Below are positions 8,074-15,922 of a stretch of DNA of 64,000 nt, piece after piece. A program made the position numbers and the translations under genes. The DNA is taken from NCBI RefSeq assembly GCF_000023585.1, contig NC_012914.1, positions 6,609,501 to 6,673,500 of the forward strand, read 5' to 3'. This DNA is from Paenibacillus sp. JDR-2 (GTDB lineage: Bacteria > Bacillota > Bacilli > Paenibacillales > Paenibacillaceae). The notes below the pieces were generated by a model, which was not told the DNA's origin, did not search any database, and saw only the letters and a program-made list of their open reading frames with translations. Each line of letters begins with the position of its first letter. Position 1 is the first letter of the stretch.

Positions 8074-8227
8074 CGTTATAGCAACTCTCCTAATCTATTA
8101 ATCTATCTATTATAGACTATTAGAAGGGGAGAAAAGTTCCGAGTATAAAAATTTCTTAATAAAAATGGGAGGGAAGTGCTGGGTGATGATAGGGCTGTGG
8201 TCTGGTGGAATGGTGGGGCAGGGCTGC

Positions 8228-8383
8228 GAGAAAAGGCCATTCTTCCGATCGCTGTTGCAGACGAATTCCTTGAATTATAACGATGCTATCGTTAGATTTC
8301 GTCTGCAAAGGCGAACGCTTGAAAGCTTTCTGAAAGAAAGCTACTCCGTAAGCATATGCTTTTCTCCAGAATGACCTTTCCTC
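8228..8383. repeat. 155-bp multi-hairpin foldback element
   Basis: Outer imperfect arms lie at 8228-8243 and 8368-8383 (share AAAGG.CATTCT with its complement). Inside is a perfect 11-bp stem TTGCAGACGAA/TTCGTCTGCAA (8255-8265, 8298-8308) enclosing AACGAT/ATCGTT. Beside it are the hairpins AGCTTTCT/AGAAAGCT and AAGCATATGCTT. It lies in the non-coding gap between two exported-protein genes. A fragment related to its right side is seen at 56490-56527. Confidence 0.7.
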
Positions 8384-8491
8384 TCCACCCCTCTACCCGC
8401 CTCCTCCCTCAGCACTTGGGAGGGCGGACGAAAGAAGCAGGTCATCGCGTGGGCCTAGTGCCGCCCACTGATGACCCGCAGCATTTGAATC

Positions 8492-8728
8492 TTAAGGTAC
8501 CTGAGGGACCGTTACTACTTTTCTACGCTTAAGGCCCCTTAGGGACCTTAACCTACTTTCTAGCTACTCTTTTTCCACGCTTAAGGCCGCTTGGGGACCT
8601 TAACTTCTACGCCACCGCCCACTTCAACCGCCTAGACTGCCACTTTCGCCTTCTTAAGGTCCCTTAGGGACCTTAACCTACTTTCTAGCTACTCTTTTTC
8701 CACGCTTAAGGCCCCTTGGGGACCTTAA
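8492..8728. repeat. palindrome array 2: 125-bp unit, about two copies
   Basis: Palindromes at 8492 (degenerate), 8529, 8581, 8654 and 8706, arms TTAAGGTCCCT or TTAAGGCCCCT. Centres of the last four are at 8540, 8592, 8665 and 8717, so spacings are 52, 73 and 52 bp as in array 1. The TCTAGCTACTCTTTTT and CGCCAC.(A/G)CCCA boxes between them are shared with array 1. The degenerate first palindrome is only 37 bp from the next and marks the array edge. Confidence 0.9.
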
Positions 8729-8776
8729 CTTCTACGCCACCACCCATTTCGAGCGTCCACTGCTACTTCTGCACAT

Positions 8777-8805
8777 AAAAAAGCCCCGTCGCAGCGACGG
8801 GGCTT
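8777..8805 (-). terminator. terminator of the 8817-13247 SLH gene
   Basis: A 12-bp perfect stem AAGCCCCGTCGC with its complement is followed on the minus strand by a T6 run. It starts 12 bases after the stop codon of the SLH gene. Confidence 0.93.
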
Positions 8806-8816
8806 GAGAAATTAAA

Positions 8817-11800
8817 TTAGTCGAGCAAATCCACATAGTCGAGCAAGCGTTTGATCATAACGATCGCTTCGGCGCGAGTAGCGTTTTTGGTTGGACCAAA
8901 GGTGGTTTCGGTTTGGCCGGTGATAACGCCCATATATACGGCTTTAGCCAAGTCGCTCTTCGCCCAAGACGCTACTTTCGTCCGGTCGCTGAATTTCGAC
9001 AGGTAGGTCGCGTCCGACTGTGGCAGCGAGATCGTCACCGCAGCAGCCTTTGTCGCACGAGACATCATTACCGCCATCTCCTGACGGGTAATCGGGCTGT
9101 TAGGCTTAAACGTACCGTCCGTATTGCCCGTTACGATGCCTGCTTTGGAAGCAGCGCCGATATAAGCGGCTGTAACGGTTCCTCCTGTTACATCCTTGTA
9201 CTTCGAAGCATCGCTCCGGCTTCCGGACAAACCGAGGCCGCGAACAATATACGCTGCGAATTCCGCGCGGGTAATGGAGCTTTGCGGATCAAACTTCGTT
9301 GTGGATCCCGAACGACCTTCGATAATGAATTTATTCGACATCATCTTGATCGTTGAACCCGCCCAATGCGAGCCGATATCGGTAAACTTCGATGAACCGC
9401 TGACCAAAGCGTAAGAGCTATTACCCTTCCGCTTGAACGATACTATATTCGTACCGTTTTCCGTGGAGAATGCCGTTGGTACGTACGACAACTTGCCGGT
9501 TTGCGGATCCAGCCATACCACTGCACTATTAGTAGCATTCACGGAGGTCAGAGACTCGAAGCTACGTTTGACATAACCGCCAAACTCCGAAAGATTCTTT
9601 TCGGTCGTTCCGTTAACTACCGAGGTCTCGAACGTGATTGGCGTCGACAAGAGGGATGCCCCTGCTTTGCTGATAGCCGAAGTCAGACCGCTGGTATTCG
9701 AGTTAGAACCTTTTTCAATTTTGATCAAAAGGTTGCCTGTTGTCGAGCTGGATCCAATCAGAGAAGCCATACTCTTGAAGGCAAGTGCGCTTAGCGGAAT
9801 CTCATAAGAGCTTGTTCCGTACTGTACGACAAAAGACGATCCGTTGCTTGAGCGGTAAGCCGTCTCCAATACGGTTAACGGAACGGCTACAACCGCCGCT
9901 CTCTCGGAGCTTGGCACTTCAAAAACAACGCGCGCATTGCTGATTCCCGCGCTTTTTGCTGCCGTATAAGCGGTAGACAGCTTATCGGCTTGGATGGTAT
10001 AACGGGTAGTCGTATAGCCAGCAGGCGAAATATCCGATGTCTGCGTTGCCATCGATGTCGTTAATCCAATACCTCCACCGCTTGCTTCTTCATAACCGCC
10101 GGGCAGCGAATCAATAAGCGTCGTCTGATTGGCTACCGTCACATTAGTAAAGCTGTTGATAACAGTGCCGTCAGACGTACGCAAGCTGTTAGTAGAAGTC
10201 GCGTAATAAGTAACGGTAACCGCATCTCCAACACTCGGTGCTTTGGCAAGGGTCAGTACAACGCTATTGCCGCTAATGGTCACGTTAGTAGCCGGGTCTG
10301 CCGAATTATTAACCTTCACCGAGAAGTAGGCGGAGGAAGGCGCATAGGAAGAGTTGAGCGTTTTCCAGAAGGATAAGGTCAATTTGGTTCCTTTGACTAC
10401 CGCCCCGTATAACCCGTTATCCGATGACGAACCGTTTCCTACCGAAGCAGTCGCATTCGTAAATGCTGCCGCTTCATTGCCGGACAAATCAGCTACGGCT
10501 GTGTATAACTTGGAATAAGACACTTTTACGGATGAACCGGATGGAATATCCGGACTTACCGTAAGGAGAACCTGTGAGCCAGAGACGGATACTTGCGTTA
10601 CGCTGCGCAGCGAGTTGTTAACAAGTACGCTGTACTGGCTGGTTGACGGTCTTCTGGCCGAATCCAGCGTTTTATTATAAGTAATGATGATAGAAGAGCC
10701 ATAAGCGTCAATGGTTTGAACAGTCGGCAGCGATGTATCTACCGTGCTTGATAATGAATAATTGCTGAAATTGCTTACCTTGTTGCCTGCGGCATCCTGC
10801 AGCGGGTAAGATCCGGCGCTGTAGGATACTCTAACACTCGAGCTTGAATCGATTGAAGCATTCACAGCTAGGATAACTTTATTTGCCGTGCTATACACAG
10901 ATGTTGGCGTGTAATAATTACCCCCAACATAGACGCTGAATTGTGAATAAGCATAGCTGCTGACCGAGGCCAGATTTTTCGAGAATATCAGGGTTACGAT
11001 CCCGCCTGCAGCGGTCCCTCCCGTCAGTTGAGGCTGAGTTGTATCCACAGCGGTTGTCACCGTCTGGGAAGCTAGACTAAGCGCCTGGTTGCCGGAAAGA
11101 TCCCGAATACCCAACGTTGCAACCGAAGGCTTGGAGTACGACAGCTTCACTTGCTGTCCGTCTACGATGTTGCTGGACAACGTCAACGTAACCTTTGGTC
11201 CGGAGACCGAAACGCCGATAACGGAGCGGTATGCGCCGTCAACCGTGATATAGAAGCTTCCTGCCGTAGGAATCGAATTCTCCATCAGATCTTCGTTATA
11301 TGTCATCACAATCGTTGATCCGTTGGCTTCCAGCTTCGAAATCGCAGGTGGAGTCGTATCCCCGCCAAGCGTCTTGAATGCCCATTGATATTCGTTCTGA
11401 ATACCGTTAAACGTATTGCCCGCAAGATCGGTTACCGCATCCGGGTCAATAACGACATAATAAGCCGTTCCTGCCTGAAGAGCCTGGTTTGGCATAATAA
11501 TGAGCTTCTTGTTGTTCAGCGGATCCACGGAAACCGAAGTTCCTACCGAAGGTGCAGCGCATTGGCTGCTGGTGCTGCTCATGCATTGAATCCAGATCTG
11601 TCCGCTGCCCGGCTGTACGGCTTCGCTAAACGTGGCCGACAAAGCTCCCTTGGGATCAGCGGAGGTTGAACTATTAGCCGGTGAAGTAGCGACCAGAGTC
11701 GGCTTCACATTATCTTGCGTAACCGTGAATCTCCAGCTGGAGGAACTCGTTAACCCGTCATAATACAGTCCTACACCGTCTTTAAAAGCACGGCTTCCGA

Positions 11801-13247
11801 CAGTTATGTAGTATGCCGTATTATTCACAAAAGCTTTTGCGGCCTCGCCGCCGTAAGCGCTTGTTGCGTCAATAGTAATCGTGTCTGTACCGCCGCCGGA
11901 TACCCGGCCCGAAGTAACCGGAATGGAGCGGAACAAAGTGCCGCTTGTTACCGTACGAATCTCGATCGTACCGCTGTCCTGAAAGACAGGCTCCGTAAAC
12001 GTTAATACAAGCTTTCCTGTTGTAGCGGTCAGAATACCGCCAGCTGTTGGCTGAAGGCTCTTTAGAGCCGGCTTGGTTGTATCATTGCCATACCCGGTTG
12101 TAAAATTCCACGCGGCAGCATTAGCAATTCCCGGGAACGGATAATTCAAGCCCGAGTCCGTCTCGATAAAAGCTCCCGCATCCACTAACACATAATAAGA
12201 GGTGTTAGCGTTAAACCTAGGACTTGCCGGCAACGTAACGGTTGCTGTCATTCCCGTAATCGCCACTTGCGATGAGCTTGTTTTGATTCTGGCAAAAGTC
12301 GTGTTGTTTTTCACGTCTCTGATTTCAATATATTTTTCGGTTCCGGCCGCAATGTTGTGGTCGAACGTCATGGTCAGCTTATCCGTTAAGACGGATACGG
12401 ACGTCGCGTAATTTGCCGGTATAGCCGTGAGGATATTAAGAGGGGCAATATCCGTACGGAAGCTCCAGCTTACATACGAAGCTCCTCCCGTCTCCATCAC
12501 ATTACCTGCAGCATCCTGAAAAGCGGTCCTCGGGATCGTAACCGAATAGTCGGTGTTGGAATCCATCGGAGCATTTGGCGTAATCGTGATGGTGCTTGTT
12601 CCGCTGCCTTGCACCATGCTTGAGGTTACCGGAATATTTTTTGTATCCGTTACGCTGCTTAACGTCACGCTGCCGCTAGCCGCATAGACAGGCTCGCTAA
12701 ACTGAAGGATCATTTTACTATCCACAGCTACTTTCGTTGCGCCGGAATCCGGCGACTTCGCAATGATCGAAGGCCCCGTTGTGTCGACAACAGCTGCCGT
12801 TCTGAAGTTCCACGTCGTCGCACTGGAAATGCCGGCATAATAAGCACCGTTAGATACATTCGCAAAAGCGCCGTAATCAATCAATACGTAATAATCCGTA
12901 TTTACATTTAAATTTGCATCCGGATTAATGGTTGCTGTTCGGCCTGTCGCATCGAGTCTGATTTTGTAGGAAGACATCGGAATGCTCTCGACAATATCGC
13001 TTGTATTGTAGTTATAAATGGTAATAACGGCTGAATCGGCACCTTTTGTTACGGCTTCATCAAACGTCAGCGTCAAATCGCTTGTAGGCGTGACTCCAAT
13101 TGCATTATCCGCTGGACTCATGCCTACAACGATAGGTCCGCTTGATGCAGCTTGTGCCACGTGAGTGTCCCCTGACCAACCCGAAAGAACGAGTTGGAGA
13201 ACTAATAAGACAGCTATCATGAAACTTAATCGGCTTCGTACTAACAT
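8817..13247 (-). CDS. giant SLH-domain cell-surface protein with Ig-like and SwmB-like repeats
   Basis: About 1476 residues. A signal peptide is followed by about five bacterial Ig-like (Big_5) repeats of some 110 residues, each opening with a P.D.A..V....LTLTF motif (up to about residue 625). Four repeats of roughly 100 residues (about 630-1035) with V.VNN/V.VSG and the ending L.D.AGN resemble SwmB-type repeats. A linker and three SLH domains (about 1300-1476; ITRAEF, ITRQEM, ATRAEA) complete it. The SLH domains should anchor it to pyruvylated wall polymer; the repeats suggest adhesion or a structural role. An ATG at 13247 is preferred over TTG at 13256, which lies too close to GGGGAG. A sigma-D-like site lies upstream (13289-13316). 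Confidence 0.85.
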   Translation of the reverse strand: MLVRSRLSFMIAVLLVLQLVLSGWSGDTHVAQAASSGPIVVGMSPADNAIGVTPTSDLTLTFDEAVTKGADSAVITIYNYNTSDIVESIPMSSYKIRLDATGRTATINPDANLNVNTDYYVLIDYGAFANVSNGAYYAGISSATTWNFRTAAVVDTTGPSIIAKSPDSGATKVAVDSKMILQFSEPVYAASGSVTLSSVTDTKNIPVTSSMVQGSGTSTITITPNAPMDSNTDYSVTIPRTAFQDAAGNVMETGGASYVSWSFRTDIAPLNILTAIPANYATSVSVLTDKLTMTFDHNIAAGTEKYIEIRDVKNNTTFARIKTSSSQVAITGMTATVTLPASPRFNANTSYYVLVDAGAFIETDSGLNYPFPGIANAAAWNFTTGYGNDTTKPALKSLQPTAGGILTATTGKLVLTFTEPVFQDSGTIEIRTVTSGTLFRSIPVTSGRVSGGGTDTITIDATSAYGGEAAKAFVNNTAYYITVGSRAFKDGVGLYYDGLTSSSSWRFTVTQDNVKPTLVATSPANSSTSADPKGALSATFSEAVQPGSGQIWIQCMSSTSSQCAAPSVGTSVSVDPLNNKKLIIMPNQALQAGTAYYVVIDPDAVTDLAGNTFNGIQNEYQWAFKTLGGDTTPPAISKLEANGSTIVMTYNEDLMENSIPTAGSFYITVDGAYRSVIGVSVSGPKVTLTLSSNIVDGQQVKLSYSKPSVATLGIRDLSGNQALSLASQTVTTAVDTTQPQLTGGTAAGGIVTLIFSKNLASVSSYAYSQFSVYVGGNYYTPTSVYSTANKVILAVNASIDSSSSVRVSYSAGSYPLQDAAGNKVSNFSNYSLSSTVDTSLPTVQTIDAYGSSIIITYNKTLDSARRPSTSQYSVLVNNSLRSVTQVSVSGSQVLLTVSPDIPSGSSVKVSYSKLYTAVADLSGNEAAAFTNATASVGNGSSSDNGLYGAVVKGTKLTLSFWKTLNSSYAPSSAYFSVKVNNSADPATNVTISGNSVVLTLAKAPSVGDAVTVTYYATSTNSLRTSDGTVINSFTNVTVANQTTLIDSLPGGYEEASGGGIGLTTSMATQTSDISPAGYTTTRYTIQADKLSTAYTAAKSAGISNARVVFEVPSSERAAVVAVPLTVLETAYRSSNGSSFVVQYGTSSYEIPLSALAFKSMASLIGSSSTTGNLLIKIEKGSNSNTSGLTSAISKAGASLLSTPITFETSVVNGTTEKNLSEFGGYVKRSFESLTSVNATNSAVVWLDPQTGKLSYVPTAFSTENGTNIVSFKRKGNSSYALVSGSSKFTDIGSHWAGSTIKMMSNKFIIEGRSGSTTKFDPQSSITRAEFAAYIVRGLGLSGSRSDASKYKDVTGGTVTAAYIGAASKAGIVTGNTDGTFKPNSPITRQEMAVMMSRATKAAAVTISLPQSDATYLSKFSDRTKVASWAKSDLAKAVYMGVITGQTETTFGPTKNATRAEAIVMIKRLLDYVDLLD

Positions 13248-13288
13248 TTCCCGCAATCACTCCCCAGCTAAATACACTTGTACCCTAT

Positions 13289-13316
13289 TTGTCGGCAAAT
13301 CAACTTGAAAAATTTA
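13289..13316 (-). promoter_or_regulatory. sigma-D-like promoter candidate for the giant SLH gene
   Basis: TAAA (13316-13313), 16-bp spacer, GCCGACAA (13296-13289), against the sigma D consensus TAAA-N15-GCCGATAT. The GCCGA core is present but two of eight -10 bases differ. No better sigma A site was seen in the gap. Confidence 0.35.
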
Positions 13317-13380
13317 GGCTAACTAGGTATTAGTCGATAAGCGAGGCGAAAAGGTTGCACTTTCCAGGAAAAAGAACAAC

Positions 13381-13413
13381 AAAAAAGCCCCGAATCCGAA
13401 GATTCAAGGCTTT
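13381..13413 (-). terminator. terminator of metK
   Basis: AAGCC..GAATC / GATTC..GGCTT hairpin followed on the minus strand by T6. It lies 14 bases after the metK stop codon. Confidence 0.9.
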
Positions 13414-13426
13414 GTTATAAAAGCAA

Positions 13427-14635
13427 TTATTTCGCAGCAAGTGCGTCTGCTTTAAGGTTTTCTGCTTTGTCCACGCGCTCCCAAGGGAGATCCACATCTG
13501 TACGGCCGAAGTGACCATAAGCAGCTGTTTGAGCGTAGATTGGACGGCGAAGGTCAAGCATTTTGATAATGCCTGCTGGGCGAAGATCAAAGTTCTTTTT
13601 GATCACGTCTACCAGAAGCTCTTCGGATACTTTGCCAGTGCCGTAAGTGTCAACGTTGATCGATACTGGTTGTGCTACGCCAATGGCATAAGCCAATTGG
13701 ATTTCGCATTTGTCAGCCAGACCTGCCGCAACGATGTTCTTAGCTACATAGCGAGCTGCATAAGCTGCGGAACGGTCAACCTTCGTTGGATCCTTACCGG
13801 AGAATGCGCCGCCGCCATGACGTGCATAACCGCCGTAAGTATCAACGATGATTTTGCGGCCAGTCAGACCAGCATCGCCTTGAGGACCGCCGATTACGAA
13901 ACGGCCTGTAGGGTTAATGAAGTATTTCGTTTGCTCATCCAGCCATTCAACAGGAACAACTGGCTTAATAACATGCTCAAGGATATCCTTTTGGATTTGC
14001 TCCAGCGAGATTTCTTCAGCATGTTGAGTCGATACGACGATTGTGTCTACGCGAACCGGTTTACCGTCCACGTACTCGATTGTAACTTGCGTTTTGCCGT
14101 CCGGACGCAGGTAACCCAGCGTATCGTTCTTACGAACTTCAGACAAGCGGCGAGCAATGCGATGCGACAATGCGATTGGCAAAGGCATCAGTTCAGGAGT
14201 TTCGTTCGTAGCAAAACCAAACATCAGGCCTTGGTCACCGGCACCGATATCTTCGTTTTCCTTCTGAACGTCTTTCCCGTCGCGGCTCTCAAGCGCAGCG
14301 TTAACGCCTTGCGCGATATCCGCGGATTGTTCATTAAGCGATGTCAACACCGCACAAGTGCTGGAGTCAAAACCGTATTTTGCACGCGTATAACCAATTT
14401 CTTTAATTGTACGGCGAGCAATAGCGGAAATATCGACATAATCAGCACGGGAGCTGATTTCTCCAATAACAAGTACAAGACCAGTTGCAACCGAAACTTC
14501 GCAAGCTACGCGAGCGTAAGGGTCCGCTTCCAGAAACGCGTCCAGAACAGCATCCGAGATTTGGTCACAAATCTTATCCGGGTGGCCTTCTGTAACCGAT
14601 TCCGATGTAAACAAGTGACGACCTTTTACAGACAT
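13427..14635 (-). CDS. metK: MetK, S-adenosylmethionine synthetase
   Basis: Makes S-adenosylmethionine from ATP and methionine. 402 residues from ATG 14635 (MSVKGRHLFTSESVTEGHPD), preceded by AGGAGG; longer readings upstream run into the leader and its promoter. GHPDK (ATP site), GAGDQG.MFGFA and GGGAFSGKD.TKVDRS are family signatures. Codon use is strongly biased, as in a highly expressed gene. The leader carries a good sigma A promoter and an intrinsic-terminator-like hairpin, but no S-box (SAM-I) riboswitch that I can see. Confidence 0.97.
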   Translation of the reverse strand: MSVKGRHLFTSESVTEGHPDKICDQISDAVLDAFLEADPYARVACEVSVATGLVLVIGEISSRADYVDISAIARRTIKEIGYTRAKYGFDSSTCAVLTSLNEQSADIAQGVNAALESRDGKDVQKENEDIGAGDQGLMFGFATNETPELMPLPIALSHRIARRLSEVRKNDTLGYLRPDGKTQVTIEYVDGKPVRVDTIVVSTQHAEEISLEQIQKDILEHVIKPVVPVEWLDEQTKYFINPTGRFVIGGPQGDAGLTGRKIIVDTYGGYARHGGGAFSGKDPTKVDRSAAYAARYVAKNIVAAGLADKCEIQLAYAIGVAQPVSINVDTYGTGKVSEELLVDVIKKNFDLRPAGIIKMLDLRRPIYAQTAAYGHFGRTDVDLPWERVDKAENLKADALAAK

Positions 14636-14683
14636 CCGTATCAACCTCCTACAGCTAGTATGAAATAAGTGCAGACATCCTAC

Positions 14684-14717
14684 ACAAAAAATGAACCTTT
14701 TCCCGTAGGAAAAGGTT
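14684..14717 (-). promoter_or_regulatory. attenuator-like hairpin in the metK leader
   Basis: A perfect 10-bp stem (AACCTTTTCC, 14694-14703, with GGAAAAGGTT, 14708-14717; loop of four) is followed on the minus strand by CATTTTTTG. It begins about 17 bases downstream of the predicted transcript start and 50 bases before the ribosome site. A GTTGT/ACAAC mini-hairpin directly upstream overlaps the 5' arm and could compete with it. Confidence 0.7.
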
Positions 14718-14740
14718 GTTAGACAACTCTCTAAAACAGT

Positions 14741-14769
14741 ATAATACCGAAAATGTCGCTTGGTGTCAA
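14741..14769 (-). promoter_or_regulatory. sigma A promoter of metK
   Basis: TTGACA (14769-14764), a 17-bp spacer and TATTAT (14746-14741): a perfect -35 and a one-mismatch -10. Transcription should start near 14734, upstream of the terminator-like hairpin. Confidence 0.85.
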
Positions 14770-14811
14770 CGGATACCAATTTTTGATACAATATAAGATC
14801 ACGGCATAAGA

Positions 14812-14910
14812 TGAAACGGCTTCGCCGGACATAGGCGACAAAACGCGTTTCAATCCGGACAATTCTAAGCCATATATATAAGAAGAAACTTATTAATGCT
14901 TAGAATTTAA
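14812..14910 (+). repeat. 99-bp interspersed repeat with two hairpins, copy B (ssp-metK gap)
   Basis: TGAAACGGC...CGTTTCA hairpin, then the nested hairpin AATTCTAAGC ... ATATAAG ... CTTAT ... GCTTAGAATT (outer arms 14861-14870 and 14898-14907). It matches copy A (5204-5300) base for base over much of its length but in the opposite orientation. Its end overlaps the stop codon of ssp. Confidence 0.75.
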
Positions 14911-15176
14911 ACGTAGCCGTTTAACACTTTTTCGGCTTGGGCAACAAGACGTTGCGTAATACTTCCACCGATCGAGCCGACATCGCGGCTTGTTACTTCC
15001 CGCCATTGAATATGAGTACCGCCACCTACCGAGCCAAGCTCTCCTGCAAACTCCGTATCTGCCCCTGTGCTTACGCCATGGGAAGCAAACAAGCCAAGCT
15101 CAGCAGCAATCTCATACTTCATTTGGTTCAGTGCAGCTTTGCAATCCGGTACAACCACTTTGTTGGAACGACTCAT
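14907..15176 (-). CDS. alpha/beta-type small acid-soluble spore protein
   Basis: 89 residues. The two family motifs are present: the first around the protease site (YEIAAELGL) and the second near the C terminus (GSIGGSITQRLVAQAEK). These proteins coat and protect spore DNA and are degraded at germination. Start ATG 15176 follows GGAGGTG. Expression in the forespore under sigma G is expected for the family; I could not find a convincing sigma G site. The stop codon merges with repeat copy B, whose hairpin may act as the 3' end. Confidence 0.93.
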   Translation of the reverse strand: MSRSNKVVVPDCKAALNQMKYEIAAELGLFASHGVSTGADTEFAGELGSVGGGTHIQWREVTSRDVGSIGGSITQRLVAQAEKVLNGYV

Positions 15177-15290
15177 AATAAGAACACCTCCATTTGAATT
15201 AGGAACGTGGCTTTATTGTGTGTCCTTCCGTGCGGTTTGAAGCGTATAACATATTTACTGTGCGGGTAAAATGTTCTATAACATCCAAGC

Positions 15291-15791
15291 TTATTGAATA
15301 ACGTAGCTGCCACGTACTAATACAGTCAACGAGCCTTTATAAGACGGATCAGTAGTAATACCGCGTCCTGCGCGCGGGAATAAAATGTGATGGTTAGCCG
15401 TGATCGATTTGCCGTTCGTTAAATCTTTGCCATCCGTCAAATCTGCAATACCATTCGCGTCCGTACTATATACAATGGCTTTACCTGAACGCACGACAAC
15501 CTCAGTACCTTCATTTGCAATGAGGATTTTACCGTTAGGGACAGATACAACTTCAAGCTTTGCGCTTGTGCCGCCTGTTTCCGGCTGCGTTGTTCCGCCG
15601 CCGTTAGAACCGGAACCAGCTTTGGCAATCTGCTCATCCACATAGCTCTTGGTTACGACCGGATCATCGGCAGAACCTGGCACAGCTGCATTGGATTCCG
15701 CCTCAAGGGTTGTCGGCCAGTTCACCCCAGCAATAATGCCTGCTCCTACAAGAACAACAGCGAGTACAATCCGTAGTGCATACTTCTTCAA
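15291..15791 (-). CDS. exported or membrane-anchored protein of unknown function
   Basis: 166 residues from TTG 15791, which is ten bases after GGAG; an in-frame TTG three codons earlier is too close to it. One N-terminal hydrophobic helix (about 5-25) may be a signal peptide or anchor. A short Ser/Gly/Thr-rich linker (around 60-75) leads to a small beta-rich domain of about 90 residues. No family recognised. Upstream are three near copies of TTGCGTAA and a perfect 14-bp hairpin. Confidence 0.65.
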   Translation of the reverse strand: MKKYALRIVLAVVLVGAGIIAGVNWPTTLEAESNAAVPGSADDPVVTKSYVDEQIAKAGSGSNGGGTTQPETGGTSAKLEVVSVPNGKILIANEGTEVVVRSGKAIVYSTDANGIADLTDGKDLTNGKSITANHHILFPRAGRGITTDPSYKGSLTVLVRGSYVIQ

Positions 15792-15800
15792 TTTCGACAA

Positions 15801-15835
15801 ACTCCTTTCTTAACGCAATTACGCAAAATTACGCA
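15801..15835 (-). promoter_or_regulatory. three TTGCGTAA-like direct repeats just upstream of the 15791 gene
   Basis: On the minus strand TTTGCGTAA, TTTGCGTAA and TTGCGTTAA follow one another at 9-10 base intervals and run up to the AAAGGAG ribosome site. Their position suits translational or operator control, but no regulator is known to me for this motif. Confidence 0.45.
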
Positions 15836-15838
15836 AAC

Positions 15839-15871
15839 AAATCTAGTATCTTCTATTAAGATACTAGATTT
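15839..15871 (-). terminator. perfect 14-bp hairpin after the 15923-18019 gene
   Basis: AAATCTAGTATCTT (15839-15852) pairs perfectly with AAGATACTAGATTT (15858-15871) around a 5-base loop. The following minus-strand bases (GTTTGCGTAATTTT) are only moderately T-rich, so it may be a weak terminator or an mRNA-stabilising hairpin. Confidence 0.55.
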
Positions 15872-15922
15872 GAATGGGATTAACCAGTTATTTCTTACTT
15901 TAAAATTTCCTCATAAACTAGA

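Noticed and set aside
13511..14668. A 385-codon plus-strand open frame antisense to metK
   Set aside because: Same cause: strong codon bias in a highly expressed gene. The product has no recognisable domain.
14635..14791. N-terminally extended MetK starting at 14791
   Set aside because: The extension would cross the promoter and attenuator hairpin. MSVKGRHLF at 14635 has a perfect ribosome site and the usual family start.
14636..14900. SAM-I (S-box) riboswitch before metK
   Set aside because: I looked for the conserved AGAG, GGG-CUGGCCC and GGCAACC-type core on the minus strand and did not find it. The leader from the promoter is only about 100 bases.
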